From SLHU01 sp009929975 (GTDB lineage: Bacteria; Bacillota; Clostridia; Saccharofermentanales; UBA5734): a stretch of DNA of 64,000 nt. The notes beneath the pieces were generated by a model. The model was not told the DNA's origin and ran no database searches. It worked only from the letters and a program-made list of their open reading frames with translations. The translations under genes and the position numbers were made by a program. Below are positions 31,940 to 40,921 of this stretch, piece by piece. Where the stretch lies: the NCBI GenBank assembly GCA_040776905.1, contig JAXGZQ010000002.1, positions 1 to 64,000 of the forward strand. Reading direction: 5' to 3'. The stretch's first letter is position 1; each line of letters begins with the position of its first letter.

Positions 31940-33271
31940 ATGATTCAGCAGATTCTTGACTTGATCAACAGTAAAAAACTGCACGAAGCACGTCAGCTGC
32001 TCGTTGACTATAACACCGTCGACCTTGCTGACGCGCTTGAGTCTCTGGATCACCATAATCTGGTCCGAGTTTTCCGCATGCTGTCCAAAGACGCGGCTGC
32101 GGATGTCTTTTCCTATATGAGTCGTGATCTGCAGATGCGGATGATCAGCGCGATGACGGATCAGGAACTACGCGATATCATGGATGAACTGTTCCTTGAT
32201 GACGCGGTTGACCTGATTGAGGAAATGCCCGCCAATGTAGTGACCCGCCTGCTGCGCAGTACCGACAGGGAGACCCGCAGCCTGATCAATCATTTCCTGC
32301 AGTATCCGGATGCGTCAGCCGGCAGTATCATGACGATTGAATTCGTGGATCTGCGCAAGGACATGACGGTTCATGAATCATTTGAACATATCCGCCAGAA
32401 GGGTGTGGATAAGGAGACGATCTATACCTGCTATGTGACGGATGCCTTTCGCCACCTGCTCGGTCTTGTTTCGGTCCGCACCCTGCTGTTGTCTGATCCA
32501 GAGGCCCATATCAGCGAGATCATGGATGAGCAGTTCATCTCAGTAAAAACACTCGATGATCAGGAGGAAGTCGCCAGGCTGTTCGACCACTATGACTTGC
32601 TGTCGCTGCCGGTTGTTGATAATGAACAACGGCTGGTCGGAATCATCACCATCGATGATGTCCTTGATGTCATCCAGGAAGAAAACACCGAAGACTTTGT
32701 CAAAATGGCCGCGGTTCTGCCATCGGATGTTTCGTATCTCGAAACCAATGTCCTGATCCACGCCCGCCGGCGCATGCCCTGGCTGTTGTTCCTCATGGTA
32801 TCCGCGATTTTTACCGGAGCGATCATCACAACATTTGAAAAATCACTTGAGGCGATGCCAGCTCTGATCGCGTTCATTCCCATGCTGATGGGAACCGGTG
32901 GCAACAGTGGTGCCCAGGCCGCGACGCTGGTGATCCGCGGCATGGCTCTGGACGAGCTTCGTCCGGCGAATGCCTTGAGGATCGCCTGGAAAGAACTACG
33001 GATTTCACTGATGGTCGGGGCCTTTCTGGCCGTGATCAATATGATCCGGATCATATTGATCGACCAGTCGATCATGATGGCGCTGACCGTCAGCCTGAGC
33101 CTTTACGCGACTGTCATCATGGCCAAGATGGTTGGCAGCCTCCTGCCGCTCGCGGCTCAGAAAATGAAGCTGGATCCTGCGATTATGGCGTCCCCGGTTA
33201 TCACCACGCTGGTTGATGCCGGCTCGCTCATTGTTTTCTTCCTGATCGCCCGCCTGATTCTCCGAATCTGA
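31940..33271 (+). CDS. mgtE: Magnesium transporter MgtE
   Basis: 443 residues in the standard order: MgtE N-domain helical superhelix (about 1-125), two CBS domains (about 130-250; HLLGLVSVRTLLLSDPEAHI and LVGIITIDDVLDVIQEENTE), a connecting helix, and five membrane helices (about 275-443). The pore signature PMLMGTGGNSGAQAATLVIR is present, and the acidic pore residue lies in VTTLVDAGSLI. In the family the CBS/N-domains close the pore when cytosolic magnesium is high. AAAAGGAGG precedes the ATG. A strong terminator follows, so it is a single-gene unit, perhaps with the preceding small leader. Confidence 0.96.
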   Translation: MIQQILDLINSKKLHEARQLLVDYNTVDLADALESLDHHNLVRVFRMLSKDAAADVFSYMSRDLQMRMISAMTDQELRDIMDELFLDDAVDLIEEMPANVVTRLLRSTDRETRSLINHFLQYPDASAGSIMTIEFVDLRKDMTVHESFEHIRQKGVDKETIYTCYVTDAFRHLLGLVSVRTLLLSDPEAHISEIMDEQFISVKTLDDQEEVARLFDHYDLLSLPVVDNEQRLVGIITIDDVLDVIQEENTEDFVKMAAVLPSDVSYLETNVLIHARRRMPWLLFLMVSAIFTGAIITTFEKSLEAMPALIAFIPMLMGTGGNSGAQAATLVIRGMALDELRPANALRIAWKELRISLMVGAFLAVINMIRIILIDQSIMMALTVSLSLYATVIMAKMVGSLLPLAAQKMKLDPAIMASPVITTLVDAGSLIVFFLIARLILRI

Positions 33272-33290
33272 TGCGCTAGATACATGGCAT

Positions 33291-33325
33291 AAAAAAAGCC
33301 GCGGTATTGAAGCCGCGGCTTTTTC
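33291..33325. terminator. Bidirectional terminator after mgtE
   Basis: A7, AGCCGCGG, 8-base loop, CCGCGGCT, T5. It lies between mgtE (+) and the DUF948-like gene (-) and can serve both. Confidence 0.88.
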
Positions 33326-33339
33326 ATTCTATTGGCTGA

Positions 33340-33837
33340 TCAACGTCTGCCGAATCCGGTCCTTTTCTTTTTCGTTTTGGCTTTTTTACTTTGATTCGTA
33401 AAAAATCCGACGACCGTCATGACCTGTCCGATGATATCAACGATACCACTGGCATGATCCGCATGTCGGCGTGCCTTGCCGAAAATCGACGAAACGCCGT
33501 CACTGACGCTGGTTGCCGCCTGTCCCACAGCTTCGACTCCTGATCTGACAGTTCCCGTCATCGCTTTGGCGTCACCGAGTATACCGGGGACAGTACCGGT
33601 TTCCGTATCGGTCAGTTCAGAGACATCCTTCACGATGCCATCGACTTTTTTCAGCAGATCCGGCAGCTGTTCAACGGTTTCATTGACCGGCTGTTCGATA
33701 TCAGCAACGAGGTGTGAAACCTGTTTGATCACCTTGGCCAGTCGTGCCAGCAGAATAATCAAAAAAACAACGAAGACAATACCGGCAGCGACCAGCAAGG
33801 CCAGAAGTAAGTCCATCAGTTCTATATTAAGCATCAT
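33340..33837 (-). CDS. DUF948-like membrane protein
   Basis: 165 residues. One N-terminal membrane helix (about 8-30) is followed by a helical region with spaced heptads (VSHLVADIEQPVNETVEQLP; LLKKVDGIVKDVSELTD) and a basic C-terminal tail (KKAKTKKKRTGFGRR). This is the layout of DUF948 proteins, which are often encoded beside YtxH proteins in Firmicutes as general-stress proteins. Here a YtxH gene lies 28 bp upstream on the same strand, so the two form an operon. GAGG precedes the paired ATGs at 33837/33834. Role unknown; the helical rod may tether membrane and nucleoid or wall. Confidence 0.82.
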   Translation of the reverse strand: MMLNIELMDLLLALLVAAGIVFVVFLIILLARLAKVIKQVSHLVADIEQPVNETVEQLPDLLKKVDGIVKDVSELTDTETGTVPGILGDAKAMTGTVRSGVEAVGQAATSVSDGVSSIFGKARRHADHASGIVDIIGQVMTVVGFFTNQSKKAKTKKKRTGFGRR

Positions 33838-33865
33838 CGGGCCTCGTTTCTAAAGATTGCCACAG

Positions 33866-34210
33866 TCAATTCTTATCTTCCTTCATTTCCTCAGCGACAT
33901 CATCTGCCGCCTCTTCAACAATATCTTTTGAATGACGGAGATTTTCCTTGACTTCGTGAGCTTTCGCTTTGGCCGCCGCCACTTTTTCCTTGGCTACTTC
34001 AGCTGCTTTCTGTGCTGCTTCGCGGGCTTTTTCAGCGCCCAGTTCAGCCCCGGTCTTGATATCGGCACGGGTTTCCTTGCCGGACTTGGGGGCAAAAAGA
34101 ATTCCGGCCAGCGCGCCAAACAATGCGCCGGCTGTTGCTCCGGCCGCTACCTTTTTCCGGGCACGGCGTTTGGTTGTACCATTGAGTGTGTCCTTAATTT
34201 CCTGAAACAT
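33866..34210 (-). CDS. YtxH-family stress protein
   Basis: 114 residues with the YtxH signature: a short basic start (TKRRARKKV), a glycine/alanine-rich hydrophobic segment GATAGALFGALAGILFAPKS followed by GKETR, then a long Ala/Lys/Glu helix (AEKAREAAQKAAEVAKEKVA) and an acidic tail. GGGAGG precedes the ATG. In Bacillus the family belongs to the general stress response, but its biochemical role is not known. It leads a two-gene operon with the DUF948-like protein. Confidence 0.9.
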   Translation of the reverse strand: MFQEIKDTLNGTTKRRARKKVAAGATAGALFGALAGILFAPKSGKETRADIKTGAELGAEKAREAAQKAAEVAKEKVAAAKAKAHEVKENLRHSKDIVEEAADDVAEEMKEDKN

Positions 34211-34377
34211 TTTACAGGCCTCCCTTCGGTGTTACCATTCCTGAGTCAATCGTTTTCGGTGACAATCATGATGTTGATCTTTCTTTGTCAACAAGCATAA
34301 TGATTATGTTTATTATAACACACTTTACCCTGTTCGAAACGGGGGATTTGGCAAGTCAGCCGCTTGAATCGCCGCAG

Positions 34378-35316
34378 TCAGCGCGATTGTTCCGGCAGGG
34401 GAGAAGCCGCTGACAGGCGGATCCGGCGGCCGGACAGTGCCAGCAGTGACGCGGCCGCGATCAGACCAAGACAGATGCTGACGGTGATGATGACCATGAT
34501 GTAGCGTCCGTCAAATCCGTTCGCCGCGTCAAGATGACGGATGATGATTCCAATGTAGGCCCAGACGAAGACGGCACCATAGATCCAGTTGCGCCGCAGT
34601 GTAATCACAAACAGAGCGATCAGCGTAGCAACCGCTGTGATGAGGATCATCCAGAAGGCTTCAGACAGATTCAGGCGGTTCCAGCCACTGTCAACCAGCA
34701 GGACCGTGACATTGGCGACTGTCGCGACGGAGATCCAGCCGAAATAAAGAGCGAATGGCAGGCGCAGGAAGATTTTTTCCTTGAAGCTGAGTGGCTGCAA
34801 AGATAACTGGCGATCACATAAAATCAGCGACAGGAGGATCAGCAGCATCAGAATTAATGAGATTTCAATCTGCAGATAGTGCCAGGCGATGATCCAGCCG
34901 CTGTTCAATACGGATGAGATGATGAAAAGAATTTGAATGAAACGAAGCCGTTCAGCGGCGGCTGGTTTTTGGGGAATAAAAAACTGATAGATGATGAATC
35001 CGGCCAGAAGAACATAGATGACTCCCCAGATGCTGAACGTCAGCCCAGTCGGCGCGAACAGGTTGGGATATGCATCGGAGACTTCGCCGGTCGTCAGGCC
35101 GTTGAGCGGCAGAATATTCGCCAGTGCATTCAGCGCGATCATCAGGATGAAGGCACCAAGGCTGACGAATGGCCGGAGCAGAGACCGATTGGTTCCGGCC
35201 TGGCTGGCCGGCTGGCCGGATTGCGGTTCGGGCAGGGCACTGGCAGGCTGTGGATCAGGCATTGGCGGTACTGGCGGCGCTGACGGTTCCAGCGGGGTGT
35301 TCTCCTGATTGTCCAT
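34378..35316 (-). CDS. Polytopic membrane protein related to the TspO/MBR (tryptophan-rich sensory) group
   Basis: 312 residues from ATG 35316, directly after AAGGAGG; an in-frame start 20 codons earlier is unsupported. A proline-rich cytoplasmic N-terminus (about 1-45) precedes eight or more membrane helices. The loop NGLTTGEVSDAYPNLFAPTG followed by FSIWGVIYVLL is the hallmark of long TspO-like proteins often annotated as tryptophan-rich sensory protein. Short TspO proteins are ~160 residues, so this is the extended form. Ligand and role unknown. It is a single gene with the divergent YtxH operon on one side and a PHP gene upstream. Confidence 0.78.
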   Translation of the reverse strand: MDNQENTPLEPSAPPVPPMPDPQPASALPEPQSGQPASQAGTNRSLLRPFVSLGAFILMIALNALANILPLNGLTTGEVSDAYPNLFAPTGLTFSIWGVIYVLLAGFIIYQFFIPQKPAAAERLRFIQILFIISSVLNSGWIIAWHYLQIEISLILMLLILLSLILCDRQLSLQPLSFKEKIFLRLPFALYFGWISVATVANVTVLLVDSGWNRLNLSEAFWMILITAVATLIALFVITLRRNWIYGAVFVWAYIGIIIRHLDAANGFDGRYIMVIITVSICLGLIAAASLLALSGRRIRLSAASPLPEQSR

Positions 35317-35390
35317 AACGTCCTCCTTGACCATCGTGCAGGTCATCTGTGATTTGACGGTATCGAATCGGATCACTGTTTTCAGCCATA

Positions 35391-36083
35391 TTATAGCACG
35401 GATCCCTGACGGGACGCAGGCAGCAGTATGCTGTAGCTGCCGGTCTTCAATTGCTGTTTCAAACCGTGGATGTCGGTAATTTCATCCCTGAGCAGCAGAC
35501 CGCTGGCACCTTCATCACCGGCCTGGTGGAAATCCGACCCTCCGATCATCGGCAGGTTGTGCCGTTGCGCCCATTGAATCGCGATATCATTTTTTGAATC
35601 ATGGCGTGGATTACCATTGACGCCCTCAATACCGTCGAGCAGATCCGTGACGACAACCGTCATCTTGCGGCGGAAGGGATGGGCCTGATAGATAAGAAGA
35701 TCATGATGCCGGCAGAACGCTGCGAATGAGGTCAGGTCATGCTGCCATAAATCTGGATATCGGAAAAGAAACTCAGGCTCAAAACCGTAGACCAGATAGT
35801 CATTATAATTTTCAGGAAAACGGATCTCCATTCCAGGCAGTACAAGAAGACCGACTGACTCGCCTGCGGCCCGAGCGGCCTGGTAGCCGGACAGATACTG
35901 CTCGATCTGCTGTTGCTGTGTCATCTGCCCGTGCGCGGCAAAAAACTCCGGTGTATAGTGATCGGTGACCACGACAGCCTGATAGCCGCGGGCTTTGACG
36001 CGCCGGATTCCTTCGGCAGCCGGAACATGGGCGCAGGTACTGACTTCACTGGTGTGAAAATGGGTTTCAATTAAAAATGGCAT
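35391..36083 (-). CDS. PHP-domain metal-dependent phosphoesterase
   Basis: 230 residues. PHP-fold motifs supply the metal ligands: ETHFHTSEVS (HxH) near the start, VVVTDHYTPEFF, LPGMEIRF (Glu), IYQAHPFRR (His) and GGSDFHQAGDEG (D-x-H) near the C-terminus. It is a stand-alone hydrolase, not a polymerase or histidinol-phosphatase fusion. The length fits YciV/TrpH-like nucleotide phosphatases, but the substrate is uncertain. AGGAG precedes the ATG. It is transcribed away from the pyruvate kinase gene. Confidence 0.88.
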   Translation of the reverse strand: MPFLIETHFHTSEVSTCAHVPAAEGIRRVKARGYQAVVVTDHYTPEFFAAHGQMTQQQQIEQYLSGYQAARAAGESVGLLVLPGMEIRFPENYNDYLVYGFEPEFLFRYPDLWQHDLTSFAAFCRHHDLLIYQAHPFRRKMTVVVTDLLDGIEGVNGNPRHDSKNDIAIQWAQRHNLPMIGGSDFHQAGDEGASGLLLRDEITDIHGLKQQLKTGSYSILLPASRQGSVL

Positions 36084-36270
36084 ATGAGTTCTCCTGTTAA
36101 TTGGCGTTGATGATCTTGATCATTTTAGCACAGTCCTCAGTCCCTGTCGGTCATTGACGTTACCAATGATCAAGTCTAGAATCGTAATCATCAAGTCTGT
36201 ACCTGGTTCACAGAATCTGGCAGCCTGGCCGCCGAACCGGCCGAAAAGCCGCATGACAGGAGATCTGCAT

Positions 36271-38007
36271 ATGCGTAAGACAAAAATCATTTGTACGATG
36301 GGTCCTGCACTGGATCAGGATGACCTTCTGAAGAGCATGCTGACCAACGGCATGAATGTGGCCCGGTTCAACTTCTCGCATGGCTCACATCAGGAGCATC
36401 TCGGCCGTGTTCAACGGGTCCGCCGGCTGAGCGAGGCTCTGGATCAGCCGGTCGCGCTCCTCCTCGATACCCGCGGACCTGAAATCAGGACCGGGCATTT
36501 TGAAGAAGGATCAGTCCGTCTGGAAACCGGCGATCTGCTGGTTCTGTCAGCGACTGAGGCTCTGGGCAGCCGCCAGCTGATTCCTGTTTCCTATGAAATG
36601 ATTCATGAAGATGTCCGGCCCGGTTCGCAGATTTTGATTGATGACGGCCTGATTGAGCTCAGTGTTCAGGAAATTATTGGACGCGAAGTCCACTGCCGTG
36701 TCATGAATGGCGGTGTTGTTTCAGACCGCAAGAGTGTCAACCTGCCCAATATCAGTACGCGGCTGCCGTCGATCACCGATAAGGACATCGCGGATATTGC
36801 CTTTGCCGCTGAACATGATTTTGATTTCATTGCCGCTTCCTTTGTTAGGAAAGCTGCTGATGTTCTGGAAATCCGCAAAACGCTGAACCGTCATCACGGT
36901 GAGAATATCCACTTGATCGCCAAGATTGAGAACCGCGAAGGTGTCAATAATTTTGATGAAATTCTCAAGGTTGCCGACGGCATCATGGTGGCGCGCGGTG
37001 ATCTGGGGGTTGAGATACCGATTCAGGAAGTGCCGATGATCCAGAAAAATATCATCGAGAAATGCTATAAAATCGGCAAGCCCTGCATTACGGCGACACA
37101 GATGCTGGATTCCATGATCCGCAACCCGAGACCGACCCGTGCCGAGGTCAGTGATGTCGCCAACGCGATCATCGACGGGACCAGCGCGGTGATGCTGTCC
37201 GGTGAAACCTCCGTCGGTCATTATCCGCTGGAAACCCTGCAGATGATGGATCGCATCGCCCGGCAGATTGAGCAGTCGATCGATTACTGGCAGCGGTTCC
37301 AGAACAGCCGCTATGAGATGGCCCCAAGCGTCGCCAACGCGATCAGCCACGCGACCTGTACGACCGCGATGGATCTTAATGCCGCCGCGATCGTTGCCGT
37401 GACACACAGCGGAAGGACCGCCCGGCTGATTTCACGCTTCCGGCCGAAATGTCCGGTCATCGCCACCACGGTATCCAGGCGGTCGCAGCGGCAGCTTTGT
37501 CTTTCCTGGGGCATTTTTCCTTATCTGGTCGACGAGGTCGGCTCAACCGACGCCATGTTTGAACTGGGCATAAGTAAAGCCCGTGAATCAGGCGCAGCCC
37601 GCGACGGGGATGTCATCGTCATCACCGGCGGCACCCCGATCGGCATGAGCGGAACGACCAATACCCTGAAGGTGGAGACGGTCGGCTGCATACTCGCCAG
37701 TGGTATCAGTATCGGCAAAGGGGTATTGAGCGGAGAAGTTCTGCTGGTCAGAGACATGGATGAACTTCAGGCCGCCGTCTCACGCAAGGATTATGTTCTG
37801 GTGACCCGGTCAACAAATCATGCGATGCTCCAGCTTGTCCGCCAGGCCAAGGCGATGATCGTTGAAGATGAAGATCCGTCCGGGCATGCGGTGACCGTGG
37901 CCATGGCGCTTGATATCCCTCTGATCTATGCCTGTGAGAACGCGACACGAATGCTGTCCGGCGGATCGATCGTCACGATTGATTTTGATCGCGGTACGAT
38001 CAGCTGA
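36271..38007 (+). CDS. pyk: Pyruvate kinase with C-terminal PEP-utiliser-like domain
   Basis: 578 residues from ATG 36271, preceded by ACAGGAG; an upstream in-frame ATG at 36154 has no site and codes for unrelated residues. It converts PEP and ADP to pyruvate and ATP, the last glycolytic step. The start RKTKIICTMGPALD, NFSHGSHQEH, the substrate/metal stretch MVARGDLGVEIPIQEVPMIQ, and CITATQMLDSMIRNPRPTRA are all intact. After the normal ~475 residues it carries the extra mobile domain found in Bacillus enzymes (TTNTLKVETVGCILASGISI, ending in SGHAVTVAMALDIPLI and SGGSIVTID). The single-gene layout gives no hint of special control. Confidence 0.96.
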   Translation: MRKTKIICTMGPALDQDDLLKSMLTNGMNVARFNFSHGSHQEHLGRVQRVRRLSEALDQPVALLLDTRGPEIRTGHFEEGSVRLETGDLLVLSATEALGSRQLIPVSYEMIHEDVRPGSQILIDDGLIELSVQEIIGREVHCRVMNGGVVSDRKSVNLPNISTRLPSITDKDIADIAFAAEHDFDFIAASFVRKAADVLEIRKTLNRHHGENIHLIAKIENREGVNNFDEILKVADGIMVARGDLGVEIPIQEVPMIQKNIIEKCYKIGKPCITATQMLDSMIRNPRPTRAEVSDVANAIIDGTSAVMLSGETSVGHYPLETLQMMDRIARQIEQSIDYWQRFQNSRYEMAPSVANAISHATCTTAMDLNAAAIVAVTHSGRTARLISRFRPKCPVIATTVSRRSQRQLCLSWGIFPYLVDEVGSTDAMFELGISKARESGAARDGDVIVITGGTPIGMSGTTNTLKVETVGCILASGISIGKGVLSGEVLLVRDMDELQAAVSRKDYVLVTRSTNHAMLQLVRQAKAMIVEDEDPSGHAVTVAMALDIPLIYACENATRMLSGGSIVTIDFDRGTIS

Positions 38008-38037
38008 GAAGCCGGTCGGCGCAGGGCAGACGGCCGG

Positions 38038-38457
38038 TCATTCCGGTTCGGCGATCTGCCGCAGCTGCTCAAACAACTGTGGATGGCTGGCCGCAAGATT
38101 AAGCGGCCGCATGGAACGGTCGACGATGCCATGGACCGTTCGTCCCTCGTTGAGAATCTGATCCCCGCCGCGGCGGGTTATCGTATAGGCGAAGGTCATT
38201 TTGACCCGGCGCAGAACGGTTAGTCGGGTTTCCACGAGAAGGTCATCCTCATAGTAGACCGCACCCAGGTAGCGGCAGTTGAGTTCTGTCAGCGGCAGCA
38301 GGATGCCCATATGTTCCATTTCCGTATAGGTCAGCCCGATCCGCTTGATGAAGTCGGTTCGTGCCGCTTCATACCAGACGGGATAGTGGCTGTGGTGGGC
38401 GATTCCCATCTGGTCGGTTTCGGCATATCGGACAATGATGGTGGTCTGTGATCGCAT
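38038..38457 (-). CDS. Acyl-CoA thioesterase, 4HBT/YbgC type
   Basis: 139 residues from ATG 38457, 8 bases after AAAGGAG. The hot-dog fold signature RYAETDQMGIAHHSHYPVWY is complete with the catalytic Asp; EAARTDF and YLGAVYYEDDLLVETR follow. Members hydrolyse acyl-CoA esters. The exact chain length is not predictable. It lies 30 bp past the convergent pyruvate kinase gene, and only 20 bp separates it from the mechanosensitive channel gene upstream on the same strand, so it is probably the last gene of a helicase-channel-thioesterase transcript. Confidence 0.92.
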   Translation of the reverse strand: MRSQTTIIVRYAETDQMGIAHHSHYPVWYEAARTDFIKRIGLTYTEMEHMGILLPLTELNCRYLGAVYYEDDLLVETRLTVLRRVKMTFAYTITRRGGDQILNEGRTVHGIVDRSMRPLNLAASHPQLFEQLRQIAEPE

Positions 38458-38477
38458 TGACAAACTCCTTTGCTGTG

Positions 38478-39728
38478 TTATGCTTCTCGGGCGGTTTCGG
38501 CCAGATGGTGCAGGTCAAATCCTCCGGGACTCTGGAAAACGCGCAATCCGAAATAAGGTGCGACCGCCAGAAGATGATCAAAGACATCCGATTGAATCTG
38601 CTCGTATTCCGCCCAGACCGTGGTTGCCGCAAATACGTAAATCTCCAGCGGCAGGCCTGACGCTTCGGGTGGCAGCTGACGGACCATCTGGATCATATCG
38701 TCCCGTATATCCCGCCGGTCGCGCAGATAGGCGATGATATAAGCCCGGAAGGTGCCGATGTTTGTCATATGGCGCCCATTGGCCGGATGTGCGTCAGCAC
38801 AGCCGAGCTGGCGGTTGTAATCAGCGATTTCAGCACTGCGTTGATCAATATAATCACGCAGCAATTCAATCCGTCTCAAATCCGCCAATTGGGCTTGGCT
38901 GAGAAATCCGACACTGCTCATATCAATATGAAGTGATCGTTTGATCCGGCGGCCGCCTGTCTCTACCATACCGCGCCAGTTGATGAACGCGTCGGTGACC
39001 AGGGCTCGTGGTGGAATGGTCGTGATGGTCCGGTCGAAATTCGCGACTTTGACCGTTGTCAGTGAGATTTCCACAACGTCACCGTCGGCATGATAGCGCG
39101 GCATTTCGATCCAGTCACCGATCCGAACCATATCATTGCTGGCCAGTTGAATGCCTGCGACCATCCCGAGAATGGAATCCTGGAAAATCAGAATGATGAT
39201 CGCTGTCATCGCGCCGATTCCGGACAGTAGGATGACCGGACTCTGATTGAGTATCGCGGCCAGAATCAGGATGACCCCGACCACGAAGATGAAGATCTTG
39301 ATTGCCTGGATAAATCCTTTGATCGGCTTTTGCCGGGAGATATCATAGGCAGTGTAGATCTCATTGACAAAATTCAACAAAGAGAAGACTACAGAAACGC
39401 TGACAGCGATGATCCAGATGGTCGCGATTCGCTGCAATGGTGTGATCAGGTCCGGAACCAGAGGTGCGGCGACATAGAGCACGGTGGGCGGGATCAGCCA
39501 GGAAATACGCAGAAAAACATGCTGGTCGAGCAGGACATTATCCCATTTGAAACGGTTGTTGCGGATATAGTGGCTGAGAACGCGCAGGAGAACAAACCGG
39601 ACAAACAGCCAGGCAGCCAGGCCGATGAAGGCATAGCCAAGTATGAACGTGACCGTACTGAGAATGTCAGACAAGGTCTGGCTGAGTCCGAGATCGACAA
39701 AAAAATCCGTGACAGTTTCCGGCAGCAT
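38478..39728 (-). CDS. Mechanosensitive ion channel, MscS family (YbdG/MscM-like)
   Basis: 416 residues from ATG 39728, preceded by AGAGGT. Five membrane helices (about 20-200) end in the pore helix region (VILLSGIGAMTAIIILIFQD followed by SILGMVAGIQLA), then the MscS beta-domain (NDMVRIGDWIEMPRYHADGD, VVEISLTTVKVANFDRTITT, IPPRAL) and a cytoplasmic alpha/beta part with a large insert. The long C-terminus (GLPLEIYVFAATTVWAEYEQ) matches the YbdG branch, channels that open on osmotic down-shock. It starts 10 bp after the DEAD helicase stop, so the two are co-transcribed. Confidence 0.93.
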   Translation of the reverse strand: MLPETVTDFFVDLGLSQTLSDILSTVTFILGYAFIGLAAWLFVRFVLLRVLSHYIRNNRFKWDNVLLDQHVFLRISWLIPPTVLYVAAPLVPDLITPLQRIATIWIIAVSVSVVFSLLNFVNEIYTAYDISRQKPIKGFIQAIKIFIFVVGVILILAAILNQSPVILLSGIGAMTAIIILIFQDSILGMVAGIQLASNDMVRIGDWIEMPRYHADGDVVEISLTTVKVANFDRTITTIPPRALVTDAFINWRGMVETGGRRIKRSLHIDMSSVGFLSQAQLADLRRIELLRDYIDQRSAEIADYNRQLGCADAHPANGRHMTNIGTFRAYIIAYLRDRRDIRDDMIQMVRQLPPEASGLPLEIYVFAATTVWAEYEQIQSDVFDHLLAVAPYFGLRVFQSPGGFDLHHLAETAREA

Positions 39729-39738
39729 GCGACAACCT

Positions 39739-40881
39739 CTAGTCCGCTGAAACGGGAAGTCCGCTCTGATCAAGTTCAAGGATCGTTGAATGGGTCGCCC
39801 GCGCGATTTCCTCGACCCTGAACTGGTTCAGTTTGTGGACAAACGTATACGCCAGGCCTTCACGTCCTGCCCGGCCGGTTCGTCCGATCCGGTGCGTATA
39901 GCGTTCGTTTTCTTCGGGAATATCATAGTTGAAGACGGCGTCAACCTGATCGATGTCCAGTCCGCGCGACGCGACATCCGTCGCGATCAGCATGCTGATC
40001 CGACCCTTGCGGAACGCGCTGATGACCTTTTCGCGGCTGCTCTGGCGCATATCTCCGTGGATGCAGTCGGATTGGGACCCGATCGCCCGCATCTGCCGGT
40101 CGACCGATTCCACCGTATGCTTGGTATTGCAGAAGATGATGACTTTACGGAATCCTTCCTTTTTCATCAGCCGCTCAATGGTCTGAACCCGCTCGCGTCC
40201 GCTGGCCTGTATATAGAACTGTTGAATCTGCGGTTTGTTTTCCAGATCCTCCTCAACGGTCAGTTCAACCACATCACGCTGATAGATCCAGGAGATGTCC
40301 ATGACCGCACGCGACATTGTCGCTGAAAACATGGTCAGCTGGTCGACCCTCGGCATCCGGTCGAGAATGCTGCGGACATCACGGACGAAGCCCATATCCA
40401 GCATCCGGTCCGCTTCGTCAAGGACAGCGATCCGGACATCCGACAGATGAATGGTCCGCCGGCGCAGATGATCAATCAGCCGTCCCGGTGTCGCGACGAC
40501 AATCTGCGGATGGTGCCGCAGCTGGTCGAGCTGAACCTGGATGCTTTGGCCGCCGTAGATCGATGTGATGCGAATCCCCGGTCGTGTCGCGGACAGCTTA
40601 GTCAGATCATCGGTGATCTGCAGAGCCAGCTCACGCGTCGGCGCCATGATCAGCGCCTGCAGATCAGCTGCCTGTTCGTCGATTGTCTCGAGAATCGGAA
40701 TGCCGAACGCGACGGTCTTGCCTGTACCGGTCGGTGCCTTGGCGATGATATCATAGCCATTCAGCATGACAGGAATGGTCTTTGACTGAATGGAGGTCGG
40801 TTCTGTGAATCCCAATAATCTGACGGCCTCCAAAGTGGCCTCGCTCAGCTGAAGGTCTGAAAACATCGTGTTATCCGGCAT
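39739..40881 (-). CDS. DEAD-box ATP-dependent RNA helicase
   Basis: 380 residues holding just the two RecA-like domains: Q-motif GFTEPTSIQSKTIP, motif I APTGTGKT, Ia PTRELA, Ib TPGR, II VLDEADRMLDMGF, III SATM, IV IIFCNT, V ATDVASRGLDI and VI HRIGRTGRAG. No C-terminal extension or RNA-binding domain is present, so it is a minimal helicase, probably helping RNA folding or decay. AAAGGAG precedes the ATG. It heads the unit with the MscS-type channel and thioesterase genes. Confidence 0.96.
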   Translation of the reverse strand: MPDNTMFSDLQLSEATLEAVRLLGFTEPTSIQSKTIPVMLNGYDIIAKAPTGTGKTVAFGIPILETIDEQAADLQALIMAPTRELALQITDDLTKLSATRPGIRITSIYGGQSIQVQLDQLRHHPQIVVATPGRLIDHLRRRTIHLSDVRIAVLDEADRMLDMGFVRDVRSILDRMPRVDQLTMFSATMSRAVMDISWIYQRDVVELTVEEDLENKPQIQQFYIQASGRERVQTIERLMKKEGFRKVIIFCNTKHTVESVDRQMRAIGSQSDCIHGDMRQSSREKVISAFRKGRISMLIATDVASRGLDIDQVDAVFNYDIPEENERYTHRIGRTGRAGREGLAYTFVHKLNQFRVEEIARATHSTILELDQSGLPVSAD

Positions 40882-40921
40882 GTTTAACTCCTTTGATTGA
40901 CTTCTGACTCCTGATTATATC